Below, piece after piece: positions 36,295 to 44,169 of a stretch of 64,000 nucleotides of DNA (its first letter is position 1; each line of letters starts with the position of its first letter). This DNA comes from Rhodanobacteraceae bacterium (GTDB taxonomy: Bacteria; Pseudomonadota; Gammaproteobacteria; Xanthomonadales; SZUA-5), in contig JACKOW010000009.1 of assembly GCA_024234055.1 (NCBI GenBank), positions 1 to 64,000 of the forward strand. Reading direction: 5' to 3'. The notes beneath the pieces were generated by a model. It saw only the letters and a list, made by a program, of their open reading frames with translations. It searched no databases and was not told the DNA's origin. Made by a program: the position numbers and the translations under genes.

Positions 36295-37131
36295 ATGATG
36301 TCCACTCGACTGCGCCTGTACCTGTTCGGGCTGCTGGCGACCCTTCCGCTGCATTCGGCAGCCGAGTCGATACGCCTGGCGCCGCCGCAAGCGATGTTCA
36401 AACAGAGCACCACACTGAATCAGTTTGTCAGTGGCACGCTGCGCTTTGTCATGCTGCATGAACTGGGGCACGGGCTGGTCGATCTGTACCAGATTCCGGT
36501 GCTGGGCCGCGAAGAGGATGCCGCTGACCGATTTGCGACCTGGTGGATGTCGCCCGATGGCGCCGAGAACGGGACCGACGCCGTCGCCGCCGTCGAATGG
36601 TGGATGGCCTCAGGCCAGCAGAGTGGTCTCAAGCGCGAACAGCTGCCGTGGTGGGATGAGCACGGCATGGATGAGCAGCGTGGCTTCCAGATTGCGTGCC
36701 TGCTGTACGGCGCCGATCCGCAGATCATGGAACCGCTGGCGGCGCGCGTCGGCTTGCCGCCGGAACGGCGCGAGAAGTGCATAGCCGAGGCGGACAGCAA
36801 CGCTGCGTCCTGGTCGGCCTATCTGCGCGCGCAGGCGGTGACCCAGGCGCAGCAATTCGATGGCTTTCTGGCGCCAGTGAACTATCTGCAGCCCGAGTCG
36901 GTGCGCACCATCAGCGCCGCGGCCCGCGCTCGCGAGCTGAAGTTGCTGGAGCAGTTGCAGGGCCTGCTGCGCCAGTTCAAATACCCTCAAGGCAAGCCGG
37001 TGGTGCGTCTCGTGGCTCAGGACTGCGGCAAGGCCAACGCCTTCTGGAGCTCTGATGAGCGCGCCATCGTGCTCTGCTATGAGTTGATCGATCACGTCAA
37101 CGACGTAGGCAAGGCGGCCGGGTTTCGGTGA
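36295..37131 (+). CDS. DUF4344-like putative metallopeptidase
   Basis: The 278-residue exported protein has signal peptide STRLRLYLFGLLATLPLHSAA and a HELGH zinc-binding motif in LRFVMLHELGHGLVDLYQIPVLGREEDAAD. The Glu-Asp pair downstream is a candidate third ligand. DNAXFW-like NAFWSSDERAIVLCYELIDHV resembles the conserved end of DUF4344 proteins. Two adjacent ATG codons are possible starts (36295, 36298). Proteolysis is predicted from the motif only. A REP-like sequence begins about 8 bp after the stop. Confidence 0.82.
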   Translation: MMSTRLRLYLFGLLATLPLHSAAESIRLAPPQAMFKQSTTLNQFVSGTLRFVMLHELGHGLVDLYQIPVLGREEDAADRFATWWMSPDGAENGTDAVAAVEWWMASGQQSGLKREQLPWWDEHGMDEQRGFQIACLLYGADPQIMEPLAARVGLPPERREKCIAEADSNAASWSAYLRAQAVTQAQQFDGFLAPVNYLQPESVRTISAAARARELKLLEQLQGLLRQFKYPQGKPVVRLVAQDCGKANAFWSSDERAIVLCYELIDHVNDVGKAAGFR

Positions 37132-37268
37132 ACGAGCTGTGGAGCGACCTTGCGTCGCGACCGCCGATCCGCGTACCAGTCGCGGGCCTCACCTGTGGGA
37201 GCGGGCTTTGCCCGCGATAAGCTCCGCCAATCCGGCCAAGGATCGCGGATGAATCGGCTCTCTCACCA
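37132..37268. repeat. REP-like sequences after the DUF4344 gene
   Basis: TGTGGAGCGACCTTGCGTCGCGACCG-type sequence follows at 37139, then TGTGGGAGCGGGCTTTGCCC at 37193. The arms belong to the two REP-like families found throughout the window. Confidence 0.65.
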
Positions 37269-37473
37269 AAAATTCCGCAAGTAGCTGAATCAAAACATTT
37301 TCCGCAAAGGACGCAAAGGACGCAAAGTAGAGCGGTTCCAAGATGTCGGCTGGCGGTGTCGCCAGAGATCGCGCCTAGCCGGCCAAGCTTTGAAATCTTC
37401 GCGTCCTTTGCGTCCTTTGCGGACAAAAAATGGACCCCCGGGATCGCCGTCAGTTTGATGCGCGAATAAGCGC
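37269..37473. mobile_element. MITE-like element with GGACGCAAAG terminal arms (copy 2)
   Basis: Second copy of the element at 32169-32375, offset by almost exactly 5100 bp. TCCGCAAAGGACGCAAAGGA starts the left arm (37301); the right arm is CGTCCTTTGCGTCCTTTGCG (37402-37421). Central sequence AGAGCGGTTCCAAGATGTCG matches the first copy with scattered differences. Nothing coding lies in the rest of the gap to 37564. Confidence 0.75.
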
Positions 37474-37564
37474 ACCGACTGGGGCGACCGGGCCTCCCTC
37501 AGGTGTGCCGTGAAGCCCAGCTGAGCTCAGATGGGCGCACCGACAGGTAACCTAAGGGGCGCGC

Positions 37565-38083
37565 CTACGACTGCTCCAGCTTCGGGTATCCAGCCGCCAC
37601 CCAGGCGCTGGCGACGTCGTGGTTGAAGCGGAAACTGGCGGCGACGCGCTGTCGCGCCAGTTCCTCGCCGTCATCATCGACGGCGCTCAGTTCGGCGTAG
37701 GGTTCGTCCTCGTCGGGCACGATATCCAGCAGCACCTTGACGCGCCCGTTCTTGACGGCGACCTTGGTGCTCTTGTGCAGCGCCGCGTGCGCCTGTTGCT
37801 CGTGGCGCATGATCACTTCCGAGGCGGTCTTGACCAGCGTGGCGAAGGCGTTGGCATCCAGCGGTTTGGGATTCTTCTTGTCGCGACCCATGGTCCAGGG
37901 GCCCACCAGAGCCGGCTCGGACTCGCCGTCGGGGGTCATGGCGACGGCCCAGCCTTCGTCATCCTCGTTCTTGAGGACCTTGGCGGTCCAACCCTTGTCG
38001 GCCCAGAGTCGGTCTTCCTGGATGCGGGGCGGTGTGTCGTCGATGGCCGACTCGTTGGCCTGCTCTGCGGCTGGATCAATCAA
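37565..38083 (-). CDS. Hypothetical acidic protein, last gene of a four-gene run
   Basis: A 172-residue soluble protein without signal peptide or membrane segment. Features visible: an N-terminal acidic stretch, KGWTAKVLKNEDDEGWAVAM and TVRPW-like GPWTMGRDKKNPKPLDANAF, and a C-terminal beta-rich part with DGEELARQRVAASFRFN. I do not recognise the family. It overlaps the preceding gene by eight bases, so it is translated from the same mRNA as the secreted proteins upstream. Confidence 0.7.
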   Translation of the reverse strand: MIDPAAEQANESAIDDTPPRIQEDRLWADKGWTAKVLKNEDDEGWAVAMTPDGESEPALVGPWTMGRDKKNPKPLDANAFATLVKTASEVIMRHEQQAHAALHKSTKVAVKNGRVKVLLDIVPDEDEPYAELSAVDDDGEELARQRVAASFRFNHDVASAWVAAGYPKLEQS

Positions 38084-38648
38084 GGTCCGGATCTCGTGGT
38101 TTCGATGACGCTACATTAGCAGCCCGCTTGAACACCTGGTGGTTGCCGGGCTTCCAGCTCTTGCCGCCATCGTCGGTGTATTCCATGCGCGATTCGAAGC
38201 GGTCATCCTCGATGTTGAAGCGGGTGAAGCGCAGCTGGCCCATGCCACCGTCGGCAGTGGCGTACACCTGCGACAGTCGCTCTTCGCTGCCCAGCGGCCC
38301 GGTCATCACCCAGAGCTTGCCGTCACGTCCCACCGCCGCCATCTCGATGATGGCGGCAGCCTCGTTGATGTAGAAAAGGATACCCGAGGCCTGCTTCATC
38401 TCGGGAATTTCGTTGCGGCCGCGAACCACACGGTCGGGCACCACCCATTCGAATTCGTAGCTGCCATCAACAGCCTTGGCCACGCTGCCGTCTTCATTGA
38501 GGAATTCGGTCTGCACCTCCCAGCGGCCGATGGCATTGCGCAGTTGTGCCACCGAATGCTGCAGCGCAGCAGGATCCAGTTTCGGTTCTTCGGCAGTCAG
38601 GCACAGCGGCAGCAACAGCGCGACGAGCAGGATCAGCAGTCGGTTCAT
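38076..38648 (-). CDS. Secreted hypothetical protein (DUF1579-like beta barrel)
   Basis: A 190-residue exported protein (MNRLLILLVALLLPLCLTA signal). GRWEVQTEFLNEDGSVAK, YEFEWVVPDRVVRGRNEIPE and MEYTDDGGKSWKPGNHQVFKR suggest a lipocalin-like or DUF1579 barrel, as in proteins annotated 'DUF1579' or heme/nitrobindin-like. The assignment is structural guesswork. Its ATG overlaps the upstream stop by four bases (ATGA). Confidence 0.68.
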   Translation of the reverse strand: MNRLLILLVALLLPLCLTAEEPKLDPAALQHSVAQLRNAIGRWEVQTEFLNEDGSVAKAVDGSYEFEWVVPDRVVRGRNEIPEMKQASGILFYINEAAAIIEMAAVGRDGKLWVMTGPLGSEERLSQVYATADGGMGQLRFTRFNIEDDRFESRMEYTDDGGKSWKPGNHQVFKRAANVASSKPRDPDLD

Positions 38649-39163
38649 GGCGCTTGCTCCTTGGCGCTGGTTGTTTCGGCTGGCGCAGCCTTGCCTGATT
38701 CGAGCTCCGTGCCGGTGTTCTGATCATGGACCAGAAACCAGCCGTCGCCTTCACGCCTGAACAGCAGGGACAGGTAGTGATCGGCATGGTAGGGCTGGCC
38801 GCCGCGATCGGCCTCGTCGTAGCTGACCAGCAACAGGGCATGGCCCATGTCTGCGGTCTGCTCGATGGCCACGGTGCGGTAATTGAATGTCCAGCCGGTC
38901 TCGTCGAACCAGGCCTTGAGCATCTCGCGATAGGCGCCCGCATCGTCGAAATACTTGCCGTTGGGCAGAATGAAGCTCAGTCGCGGGCCGCGTGTCAGCG
39001 TAGCCTCGAAGGCCTGGAAATCACGCGCCTGGATGGCATCCAGATGGCGTTTGAGCGTGCATTCGAAGGCACAGTGGTCTGCGGCTTGCGCTCCCGCCGC
39101 AGCGCTGCAGACAAGTGACACGATTCCCAACCAGAGCGCCGCCGACCGCGTATTGCCATGCAT
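38645..39163 (-). CDS. Secreted NTF2-like (SnoaL/DUF4440) domain protein
   Basis: A 172-residue exported protein. After a signal peptide ending AAAGAQA, the sequence CTLKRHLDAIQARDFQAFEATLT, FDDAGAYREMLKAWFDETGWTF and LLLVSYDEADRGGQPYHAD with a late GWFLVHDQNTG follows the SnoaL-like/NTF2 fold: helix, cone-shaped sheet. Such proteins bind small hydrophobic ligands or act as isomerases. No catalytic residue is assigned. It starts 47 bp after the GFA gene stop and overlaps the next gene. Confidence 0.75.
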   Translation of the reverse strand: MHGNTRSAALWLGIVSLVCSAAAGAQAADHCAFECTLKRHLDAIQARDFQAFEATLTRGPRLSFILPNGKYFDDAGAYREMLKAWFDETGWTFNYRTVAIEQTADMGHALLLVSYDEADRGGQPYHADHYLSLLFRREGDGWFLVHDQNTGTELESGKAAPAETTSAKEQAP

Positions 39164-39210
39164 GACCCGAACTCCTGATGGTGGATGGTGTTCTTGGCAA
39201 GCCCGCGCCT

Positions 39211-39705
39211 TCACTTGGAGGCCGGGGCCACGGCATCTTCCCGACGCCGCAGACTCTGTTCTGGCCAGACTTCGCGGGCTTGATAGTATTGGGCGAAGGT
39301 CGGTACACCCTCCGCCAGCAGCACCCAGGGCTGTTTTGACTCGGTGTAGATGTGCACATCCGGAGGCGCCTGATCAGGATCGTCCAGGGTGCCAACGCGC
39401 ACGAAACTGAGTGCGTCGCCGGCACCTGCATAATGACTCCAGACCGCGATGCGGCACTGCGGGCAGCGGGCGATGCGCTGGCCCCTGCCGCTGGCCGACG
39501 GCGTATCGACCCATTCGGGTGCGGCGCGGAGCAGGGTGATCCGGGTGGTCTCGATGACGGCATTCAAGGCAAAGGCGCTACCGCTCTCGCGCTGGCACCA
39601 GCGGCAATGACAGCAGTGCACGATCAAGGGTGGGGATTCGAGCTGATACCGCAGAAAGCGGCAGCCACAGCCGCCGCTCAGTGGGACATGGGGGCTTGCA
39701 GTCAT
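39211..39705 (-). CDS. GFA family zinc protein (glutathione-dependent formaldehyde-activating type), copy 1
   Basis: A 164-residue protein with the GFA/CENP-V zinc-binding pattern: GGCGCRFLRY, then HCCHCRWCQRESGSAFALNA, then RCPQCRIAVWS. These supply the eight cysteines for two zinc ions. Despite the family name, many members have no proven formaldehyde role. It is the first gene of a minus-strand run of four and is divergent from msrP. A second GFA protein lies at 42.6 kb and is only distantly similar. Confidence 0.85.
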   Translation of the reverse strand: MTASPHVPLSGGCGCRFLRYQLESPPLIVHCCHCRWCQRESGSAFALNAVIETTRITLLRAAPEWVDTPSASGRGQRIARCPQCRIAVWSHYAGAGDALSFVRVGTLDDPDQAPPDVHIYTESKQPWVLLAEGVPTFAQYYQAREVWPEQSLRRREDAVAPASK

Positions 39706-39825
39706 GTCAGGTCTCCGATGGCAGCAGCCAGCCGCACAGCGCATGTTCCCGTGGCGCGCGTAAGATCGCAAGCCTGCGTCCGGTCCGGTCCAGTCCAGAC
39801 GATCACTGCCGCACAAGGTCACCCC

Positions 39826-40794
39826 ATGCTCATCCGCAGACCACCACCCATGGCCGCTTCGGAAATCACGCCTGAAGGCGTATACCGCCGGCGTCGCGAA
39901 TTGCTGGGACTCCTCGGCATGGGCAGCCTTGGGCTGTTGGCCGGCTGTGGTTCGGCGGATTCCGGCGCAACGACGGCCGCCGCGGATGCGACGCCCAAGG
40001 CGCCGCTGGGCCCCTTCGATACCAACGAAGCGCAGACCAGCTTCGAGCAGGCTTCCACCTACAACAACTACTACGAGTTCGGCACCGACAAGTCCGATCC
40101 GGCGAAGAACGCGAAGAACTTCAAGCCACGTCCGTGGACGGTCGAGGTTTCGGGTCTGGCCGAGCGCACCGGCACATTCGATCTGGATGATCTGGTCAAG
40201 CCGGCTTTTCGGGAGGAGCGCGTCTACCGCATGCGCTGCGTGGAAGCCTGGTCGATGGTGATTCCCTGGCTGGGCGTGCCTCTGGCCAAGGTCATCGAGG
40301 CGCTCAAGCCCACCAGCGCCGCACGCTACGTGGCTTTCGAGACCCTGTACGACCCGGCACGCATGCCCGGGCAACGGCAGGCGGTGCTCAACTGGCCCTA
40401 TCGGGAAGGCTTGCGTCTGGACGAGGCGCTCAATCCCTTGCCGCTGCTGGTCACCGGGATGTATGGACGCGAGCTGCCGAATGCCAACGGTGCGCCGCTG
40501 CGGCTGGTGGTGCCGTGGAAGTACGGCTTCAAGGGCATCAAGGCCATTGTTGCCATCCGCTTCCTCGAGAGCGAGCCGTTGACCACCTGGAAATCGCTGG
40601 CGCCCGACGAGTACGGCTTCTATGCCAACGTCAATCCCGAGGTCGACCATCCGCGCTGGAGTCAGGCCAGCGAGCGTCGTCTGGCTGAAGGCCGCTCGCT
40701 GTTCAATGCGCGGATTCCGACCTTGCCCTTCAATGGCTATGCCGAGCAGGTGGCGCACCTGTATCAGGGCATGGATCCGAAGACGCTGTATTGA
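39826..40794 (+). CDS. msrP: Protein-methionine-sulfoxide reductase catalytic subunit MsrP, predicted Tat lipoprotein
   Basis: MsrP is a molybdopterin enzyme that repairs oxidised methionines in the envelope. VYRMRCVEAWSMVIPWLG carries the Mo ligand Cys138. YNNYYEFGTDKSDPAKNA, MYGRELPNANGAPLRLVVPWK, GFKGIKAIVAI and DEYGFYANVNPEVDHPRWSQ match E. coli YedY. The N-terminus has RRRRELLGLLGMG followed by LLAGC, a twin-arginine signal plus lipobox, so the mature protein may be a lipoprotein rather than free periplasmic. 322 residues. The msrQ start overlaps its stop. Confidence 0.96.
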   Translation: MLIRRPPPMAASEITPEGVYRRRRELLGLLGMGSLGLLAGCGSADSGATTAAADATPKAPLGPFDTNEAQTSFEQASTYNNYYEFGTDKSDPAKNAKNFKPRPWTVEVSGLAERTGTFDLDDLVKPAFREERVYRMRCVEAWSMVIPWLGVPLAKVIEALKPTSAARYVAFETLYDPARMPGQRQAVLNWPYREGLRLDEALNPLPLLVTGMYGRELPNANGAPLRLVVPWKYGFKGIKAIVAIRFLESEPLTTWKSLAPDEYGFYANVNPEVDHPRWSQASERRLAEGRSLFNARIPTLPFNGYAEQVAHLYQGMDPKTLY

Positions 40795-41426
40795 ACGCGA
40801 CGCCCTTCAAGGCTATCGATCGGGTGGTCTGGATCAAATGCGCGCTGTGGCCGCTGCTGCTGGCCCCGGCGCTGCGCTTGGTCTGGCTGATGTTCCTGGT
40901 GCAGAGCGGTCGTGAGCCGAATGCGCTCGGCGCCGATCCCATCGCCTATCTCACCCATCAGACCGGTGACTGGGCTGCGTATTGTCTGGGCGCCTCCCTG
41001 GCCATGACGCCGCTGCGGCGGCTCAGCGGCTGGGCGCCGTGGATACGCCTGCGCCGGCTGCTGGGACTGTTTGCCTTCTTCTATGCCAGTCTGCACCTTG
41101 GCGTTTATGCGGCGCTGGATCTGGGTTTTGACCTCTCGCATCTGTGGGCCGACATCGTCAAACGCCCCTACATCACCGTCGGATTTTCCGCCTGGCTGCT
41201 GCTGCTGCCGCTGGCAATCACGTCCACCCGCGGCATGATGCGCCGCCTCGGTCGCCGCTGGGGCCAGCTGCATCGCGCGGTCTACCTGATCGGTGTGCTG
41301 GTGCTGCTGCATTACGCCTGGTTGGTCAAGGCTGACCTGACCTGGCCGATCATTTTTGCCGCGGTCTTTGCCGTGTTGATGGTGTTGCGCTGGTGGCCCG
41401 CGGCCCGGAGACGTGGGACGGGGTGA
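40791..41426 (+). CDS. msrQ: Haem b membrane subunit MsrQ
   Basis: MsrQ passes electrons from the respiratory chain or flavin reductase to MsrP. The 211-residue protein has six hydrophobic helices. Histidines near TYLTHQTGDWAAYCLGAS, LGLFAFFYASLHLGVYA and LHRAVYLIGVLVLLHYAWLVK are the expected haem ligands. The start is a TTG overlapping the msrP stop (TTGA), giving tight coupling. A degenerate G-rich tract (GAGGGCACGAGGGCAAGAGG) begins about 18 bp after its stop. Confidence 0.94.
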   Translation: MNATPFKAIDRVVWIKCALWPLLLAPALRLVWLMFLVQSGREPNALGADPIAYLTHQTGDWAAYCLGASLAMTPLRRLSGWAPWIRLRRLLGLFAFFYASLHLGVYAALDLGFDLSHLWADIVKRPYITVGFSAWLLLLPLAITSTRGMMRRLGRRWGQLHRAVYLIGVLVLLHYAWLVKADLTWPIIFAAVFAVLMVLRWWPAARRRGTG

Positions 41427-41679
41427 GCGGTTCGGTGTCAGGGCTGAGGGCACGAGGGCAAGAGGGCACGTAGAATCAAGAGCCCGCGTCGAAGTGGCTG
41501 TTGCGCTTCCCCAGCACGTTGCCAAGAGCGTCCAGACAAGTCTGGACCTACCAGAGCCCGAAGCCCGTAGCCTTTTCCCGTGCCCCGTGCCCCGTGCCCC
41601 GTGCCCCGTGCCCCGTGCCCCGTGCCCCGTGCCCCGTGCCCCGTGCCCCGTGCCCCGTGCCTCGTGCCTCGTGCCCCGC
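41427..41679 (-). repeat. Palindrome + linker + 13-copy CCCCGTG heptad tract between convergent genes
   Basis: The gap between msrQ and the PIN-like gene holds the degenerate G-rich run (41444-41470), palindrome GTCCAGACAAGTCTGGAC (41530-41547), linker AGAGCCCGAAGCCCGTAGCC, and then eleven perfect GCCCCGT heptads (41582-41658), two GCCTCGT variants and a final half unit. The tract ends on the base before the stop codon of the PIN-like gene; on that gene's sense strand it reads (GGGGCAC)n. Confidence 0.9.
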
Positions 41680-42264
41680 TCAAAAATCGTAGCTGACGTT
41701 GCCGTTGGTCTCGGAGATCAGCTTGTTGGCAAACAGCGTGTCGATGATGCGGCTGACTTCCTCGGGCGGAATCTTCTTCTGGAAGAAGGCGGCTACGGTC
41801 TGCGTCAGGGTCTTCAATTTGCGCGGGCGGCCCTTCTTGTCGGTCTTGCCGAGCAGTTCGATCACGCGCTTGGTGTTGGCGTCTTCGGTCGGCGGCGCGG
41901 TCTTCGGATCCAGCTCCAGCAGACTGTTGAGCCGCCGGCACTTCAGGCCTTCCTTGTTCAGATGGCGCAACAGCGGATCGAAGCCCTTGTCCTTGCTCAG
42001 CACCAGGCATTGCTGCTGTGGCGAGCGCTCGATGACCCGGCCCAGGTGGCAGGCGATGTGGAAGTCCAGCGCATTGCTGCCGACCGCGTCGACCCGATGC
42101 CAGTCCACCCGCTGTCCCAGCTTCTGTGCCTGCGTCACCAGCTCGATCGGCACGCTCTTCTGGGTGGCGCCGACGAAGATGATGACCTCGTAGCTGTCGT
42201 CCAATCGGCTCAGGTCCACCTGCTGGACGTTCTCGTAGTCCACCAGCAGCAGCTTCTTGCTCAT
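41680..42264 (-). CDS. PIN-like (NYN-type) nuclease-domain protein
   Basis: A 194-residue protein beginning MSKKLLLVDYENVQQVDLSRL. The aspartate in LLVDYEN, Asp in VDAVGSNALDFHIACHLG and the late LSKDKGFDPLLRHL supply the acidic residues of a PIN/NYN active site. The C-terminal 60 residues (LKTLTQTVAAFFQKKIPPEEVSRIIDTLFANKLI) look like a helix-turn-helix. RNA cleavage is the family expectation. An upstream ATG seven codons earlier is possible. A G-rich heptad tract directly follows the stop. Confidence 0.78.
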   Translation of the reverse strand: MSKKLLLVDYENVQQVDLSRLDDSYEVIIFVGATQKSVPIELVTQAQKLGQRVDWHRVDAVGSNALDFHIACHLGRVIERSPQQQCLVLSKDKGFDPLLRHLNKEGLKCRRLNSLLELDPKTAPPTEDANTKRVIELLGKTDKKGRPRKLKTLTQTVAAFFQKKIPPEEVSRIIDTLFANKLISETNGNVSYDF

Positions 42265-42560
42265 GACCTGATTCTCCTTCGTCAATCACGGTCCACCATT
42301 GTAGGCCGCCATGAATGCAGGTCACGTTGGTCGTAAAGCGGTCTACGTGGCCCAGATCTTCCCTTGTAGGCCGGGTCCGCGCTCCGGCAGGGTCCGTCTG
42401 AGCCGGAGGGTCACCGAGCGCGCGGCGCCCGGCAGGGCCCGTCGCGGCCGTCAGCGTGAATCTGCGCTTCGCTCGACGGTAGATCCGCGCGCGCCGGGGC
42501 CGCGCCACGCATCGCCTGCAGCGTGATAATCGTGCGTACGGAAACGACGGAGGCATTGCC
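42265..42560. other. Short gap upstream of the GFA gene and of the divergent PIN-like gene
   Basis: No gene is visible. It includes GTCACGTTGG...TCTACGTGGC-like degenerate repeat sequence (about 42318-42352) and several GC-rich hairpins with GGGTCCG/CGGAGGG arms. The divergent promoters should lie here, but none is clear enough to mark. Confidence 0.4.
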
Positions 42561-42965
42561 ATGGCCAAAGGCCAGTGCAACTGTGGCGGGATCGAATTCG
42601 AGATCGACCAGGATCTGAGCGAGGTCTATGTCTGCCACTGCTCGATCTGCCGGCGTTCCACCGGCAGCAATGGCATTGCCGTGGTGGTGGTTCCCACCGA
42701 GCGTCTGCGCTGGATTCGAGGCCAGGATCTGATCAGCAGCTGGATCAAACCGGGTGCCGACTGGCAGACCTGGTTCTGTCGGATCTGCGGCTCGCCAGTG
42801 CCCGGCGACAACAACCCCGGCACCGTGTTTGTGCCGGCGGGATCCATCACCGAAGGCGGTGAGAAACTGCGCGTGGCGCACCACATCTGGGTTGATTCCA
42901 GAGCGGTCTGGGACCAGATCGGCGATGCCGGGAAGCAGCATCCGGAGGCCTTTCGGAAGGGCTAG
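42561..42965 (+). CDS. GFA family zinc protein, copy 2
   Basis: A 134-residue protein with the zinc sites QCNCGGIEFEID, CHCSICRRSTGSNG and CRICGSPVPGDN. The spacing is that of the GFA/CENP-V fold and it ends soon after the core domain (HPEAFRKG). It differs markedly from the GFA protein at 39.2 kb, so recent duplication is unlikely. Substrate unknown. Confidence 0.86.
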   Translation: MAKGQCNCGGIEFEIDQDLSEVYVCHCSICRRSTGSNGIAVVVVPTERLRWIRGQDLISSWIKPGADWQTWFCRICGSPVPGDNNPGTVFVPAGSITEGGEKLRVAHHIWVDSRAVWDQIGDAGKQHPEAFRKG

Positions 42966-43638
42966 CCAGGATCGACCGCGTGAGACATGGGTTCGTCCAG
43001 AGGCAAGGGTTTCGGTCCGATCGTGGCCACTGGTCATGAACCCTCGGTGTCATTGCGAGCCACCTGTTCCGGCGTGAAACTGTCCACGGGCCATGAACCA
43101 CAAGCTGCCTGTAGGAGCGACCTCGCGTCGCGACCGGCAAGCCGCACGTCCGAAGCAGCGGTCGTGCCGCAAGGGCGCTCCTACAGGTGAACAAAGCAAA
43201 TCAACGGCTTACGATATGGGTTCATGGAGAGCCACCTGTATCGGCCCGATGCTGCCCACCGGCCATGAACCCGCCGTCGTAGGTCATGTTGTCCGCGTCA
43301 GCGGACTACGTGACATCGAGTTGCGTCACGTAGCTCGCTACGCGAGCAACGTGACCTACAACAGCAAATCAACAACCTACGATCTGGGTTCATGGAGAGC
43401 GTAGCGAAGCAATCCAGACGCACGCTTTCAAGAGCGCCGGGTCGTATTGCCACTGCGTTCGCCTTTGGAAGGCGCCGCGCTGCGGCGCCGCTTTTCGTTG
43501 ACGGGAAATCAAGAGCGGCCGCGCAGGCGCGCGGCCCTCCTCAAAGCGACTGCAACCAGCAAAGTCGCTCATGGTCCGCGGCCCATGGCGCAGGCCAACT
43601 GGCATGCCGTGCGTTTCCAGACGCCCCGCCGGCGCCAC
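42966..43638. repeat. Composite repeat island, related to the one after slt
   Basis: Successive modules: GCGAGCCACCTGTTCCGGCG (about 43056), a REP-like inverted repeat (43108-43187), CATGGAGAGCCACCTGTATC (about 43223), TCATGTTGTCCGCGTCAGCG hairpin and CACGTAG palindromes (43279-43314, 43324-43359), GGAGAGCGTAGCGAAGCAAT (about 43393), and the GGCGCCGCGCTGCGGCGCCG / GGCCGCGCAGGCGCGCGGCC block (about 43471-43545). Modules and order resemble 28.8-29.2 kb. No gene is supported. Confidence 0.78.
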
Positions 43639-44085
43639 TCACAGCGGCGCTTCTGCACCCGGACCACGCAGCAGCGCAAAGGCGGCGACCGCGGCCAGGA
43701 TGACGGCGATCAACCACCACCAGCTGGAACTGGCGCGGGCGACAGTGGGTGCTGTGGTCGAACTGCTCGTCGCCGGCGGATCGAGCGCCTCGACCCAATC
43801 TTTCGCCTCCTTGAGACCGAGGCCCGTGTGCCCGCGCAGCAGTTTGATCGCCTCGATCTTTTCCCCGCGGGCCAGCGCCGCGCGCACGTCGTCCGGCAAG
43901 CCGCTGTCGGGGGAACCGGTCTGACGCGGGGCAAGCGCTAAGAGCCGGTGCTGATCGATGAGATCCTTGGCCTCCTTCAGACTGAACTGGCCATGCTCGC
44001 GCAACCGCTTGATGGCCTCGATGGTCTCGCCGCGCGCCAGGGCTTCACGCACATCCGCGGGCAGATTCTCGGGTGTGATCGACAT
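43639..44085 (-). CDS. Membrane-anchored protein with two L7/L12 C-terminal-like domains
   Basis: A 148-residue protein containing two copies of a repeat: LPADVREALARGETIEAIKR followed by SLKEAKDLID (about residues 8-42), and LPDDVRAALARGEKIEAIKL followed by GLKEAKDWVE (about 64-97). The 'G.KIEAIK.LR..TGLGLKEAKD.V' pattern is the ribosomal protein L7/L12 C-terminal domain. A single TM helix (WWWLIAVILAAVAAFALL) ends the protein, so the domains would be cytoplasmic with a C-terminal anchor. Such tail-anchored versions are uncommon; role unknown. Confidence 0.78.
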   Translation of the reverse strand: MSITPENLPADVREALARGETIEAIKRLREHGQFSLKEAKDLIDQHRLLALAPRQTGSPDSGLPDDVRAALARGEKIEAIKLLRGHTGLGLKEAKDWVEALDPPATSSSTTAPTVARASSSWWWLIAVILAAVAAFALLRGPGAEAPL

Positions 44086-44169
44086 GGCCAACCGTCCTTG
44101 TGCAATGCAGACGCGCAATCCTGCACCGCGCTCGCGATCCCGTGAAGTGCATCCGCCGGCAACTGCCCT

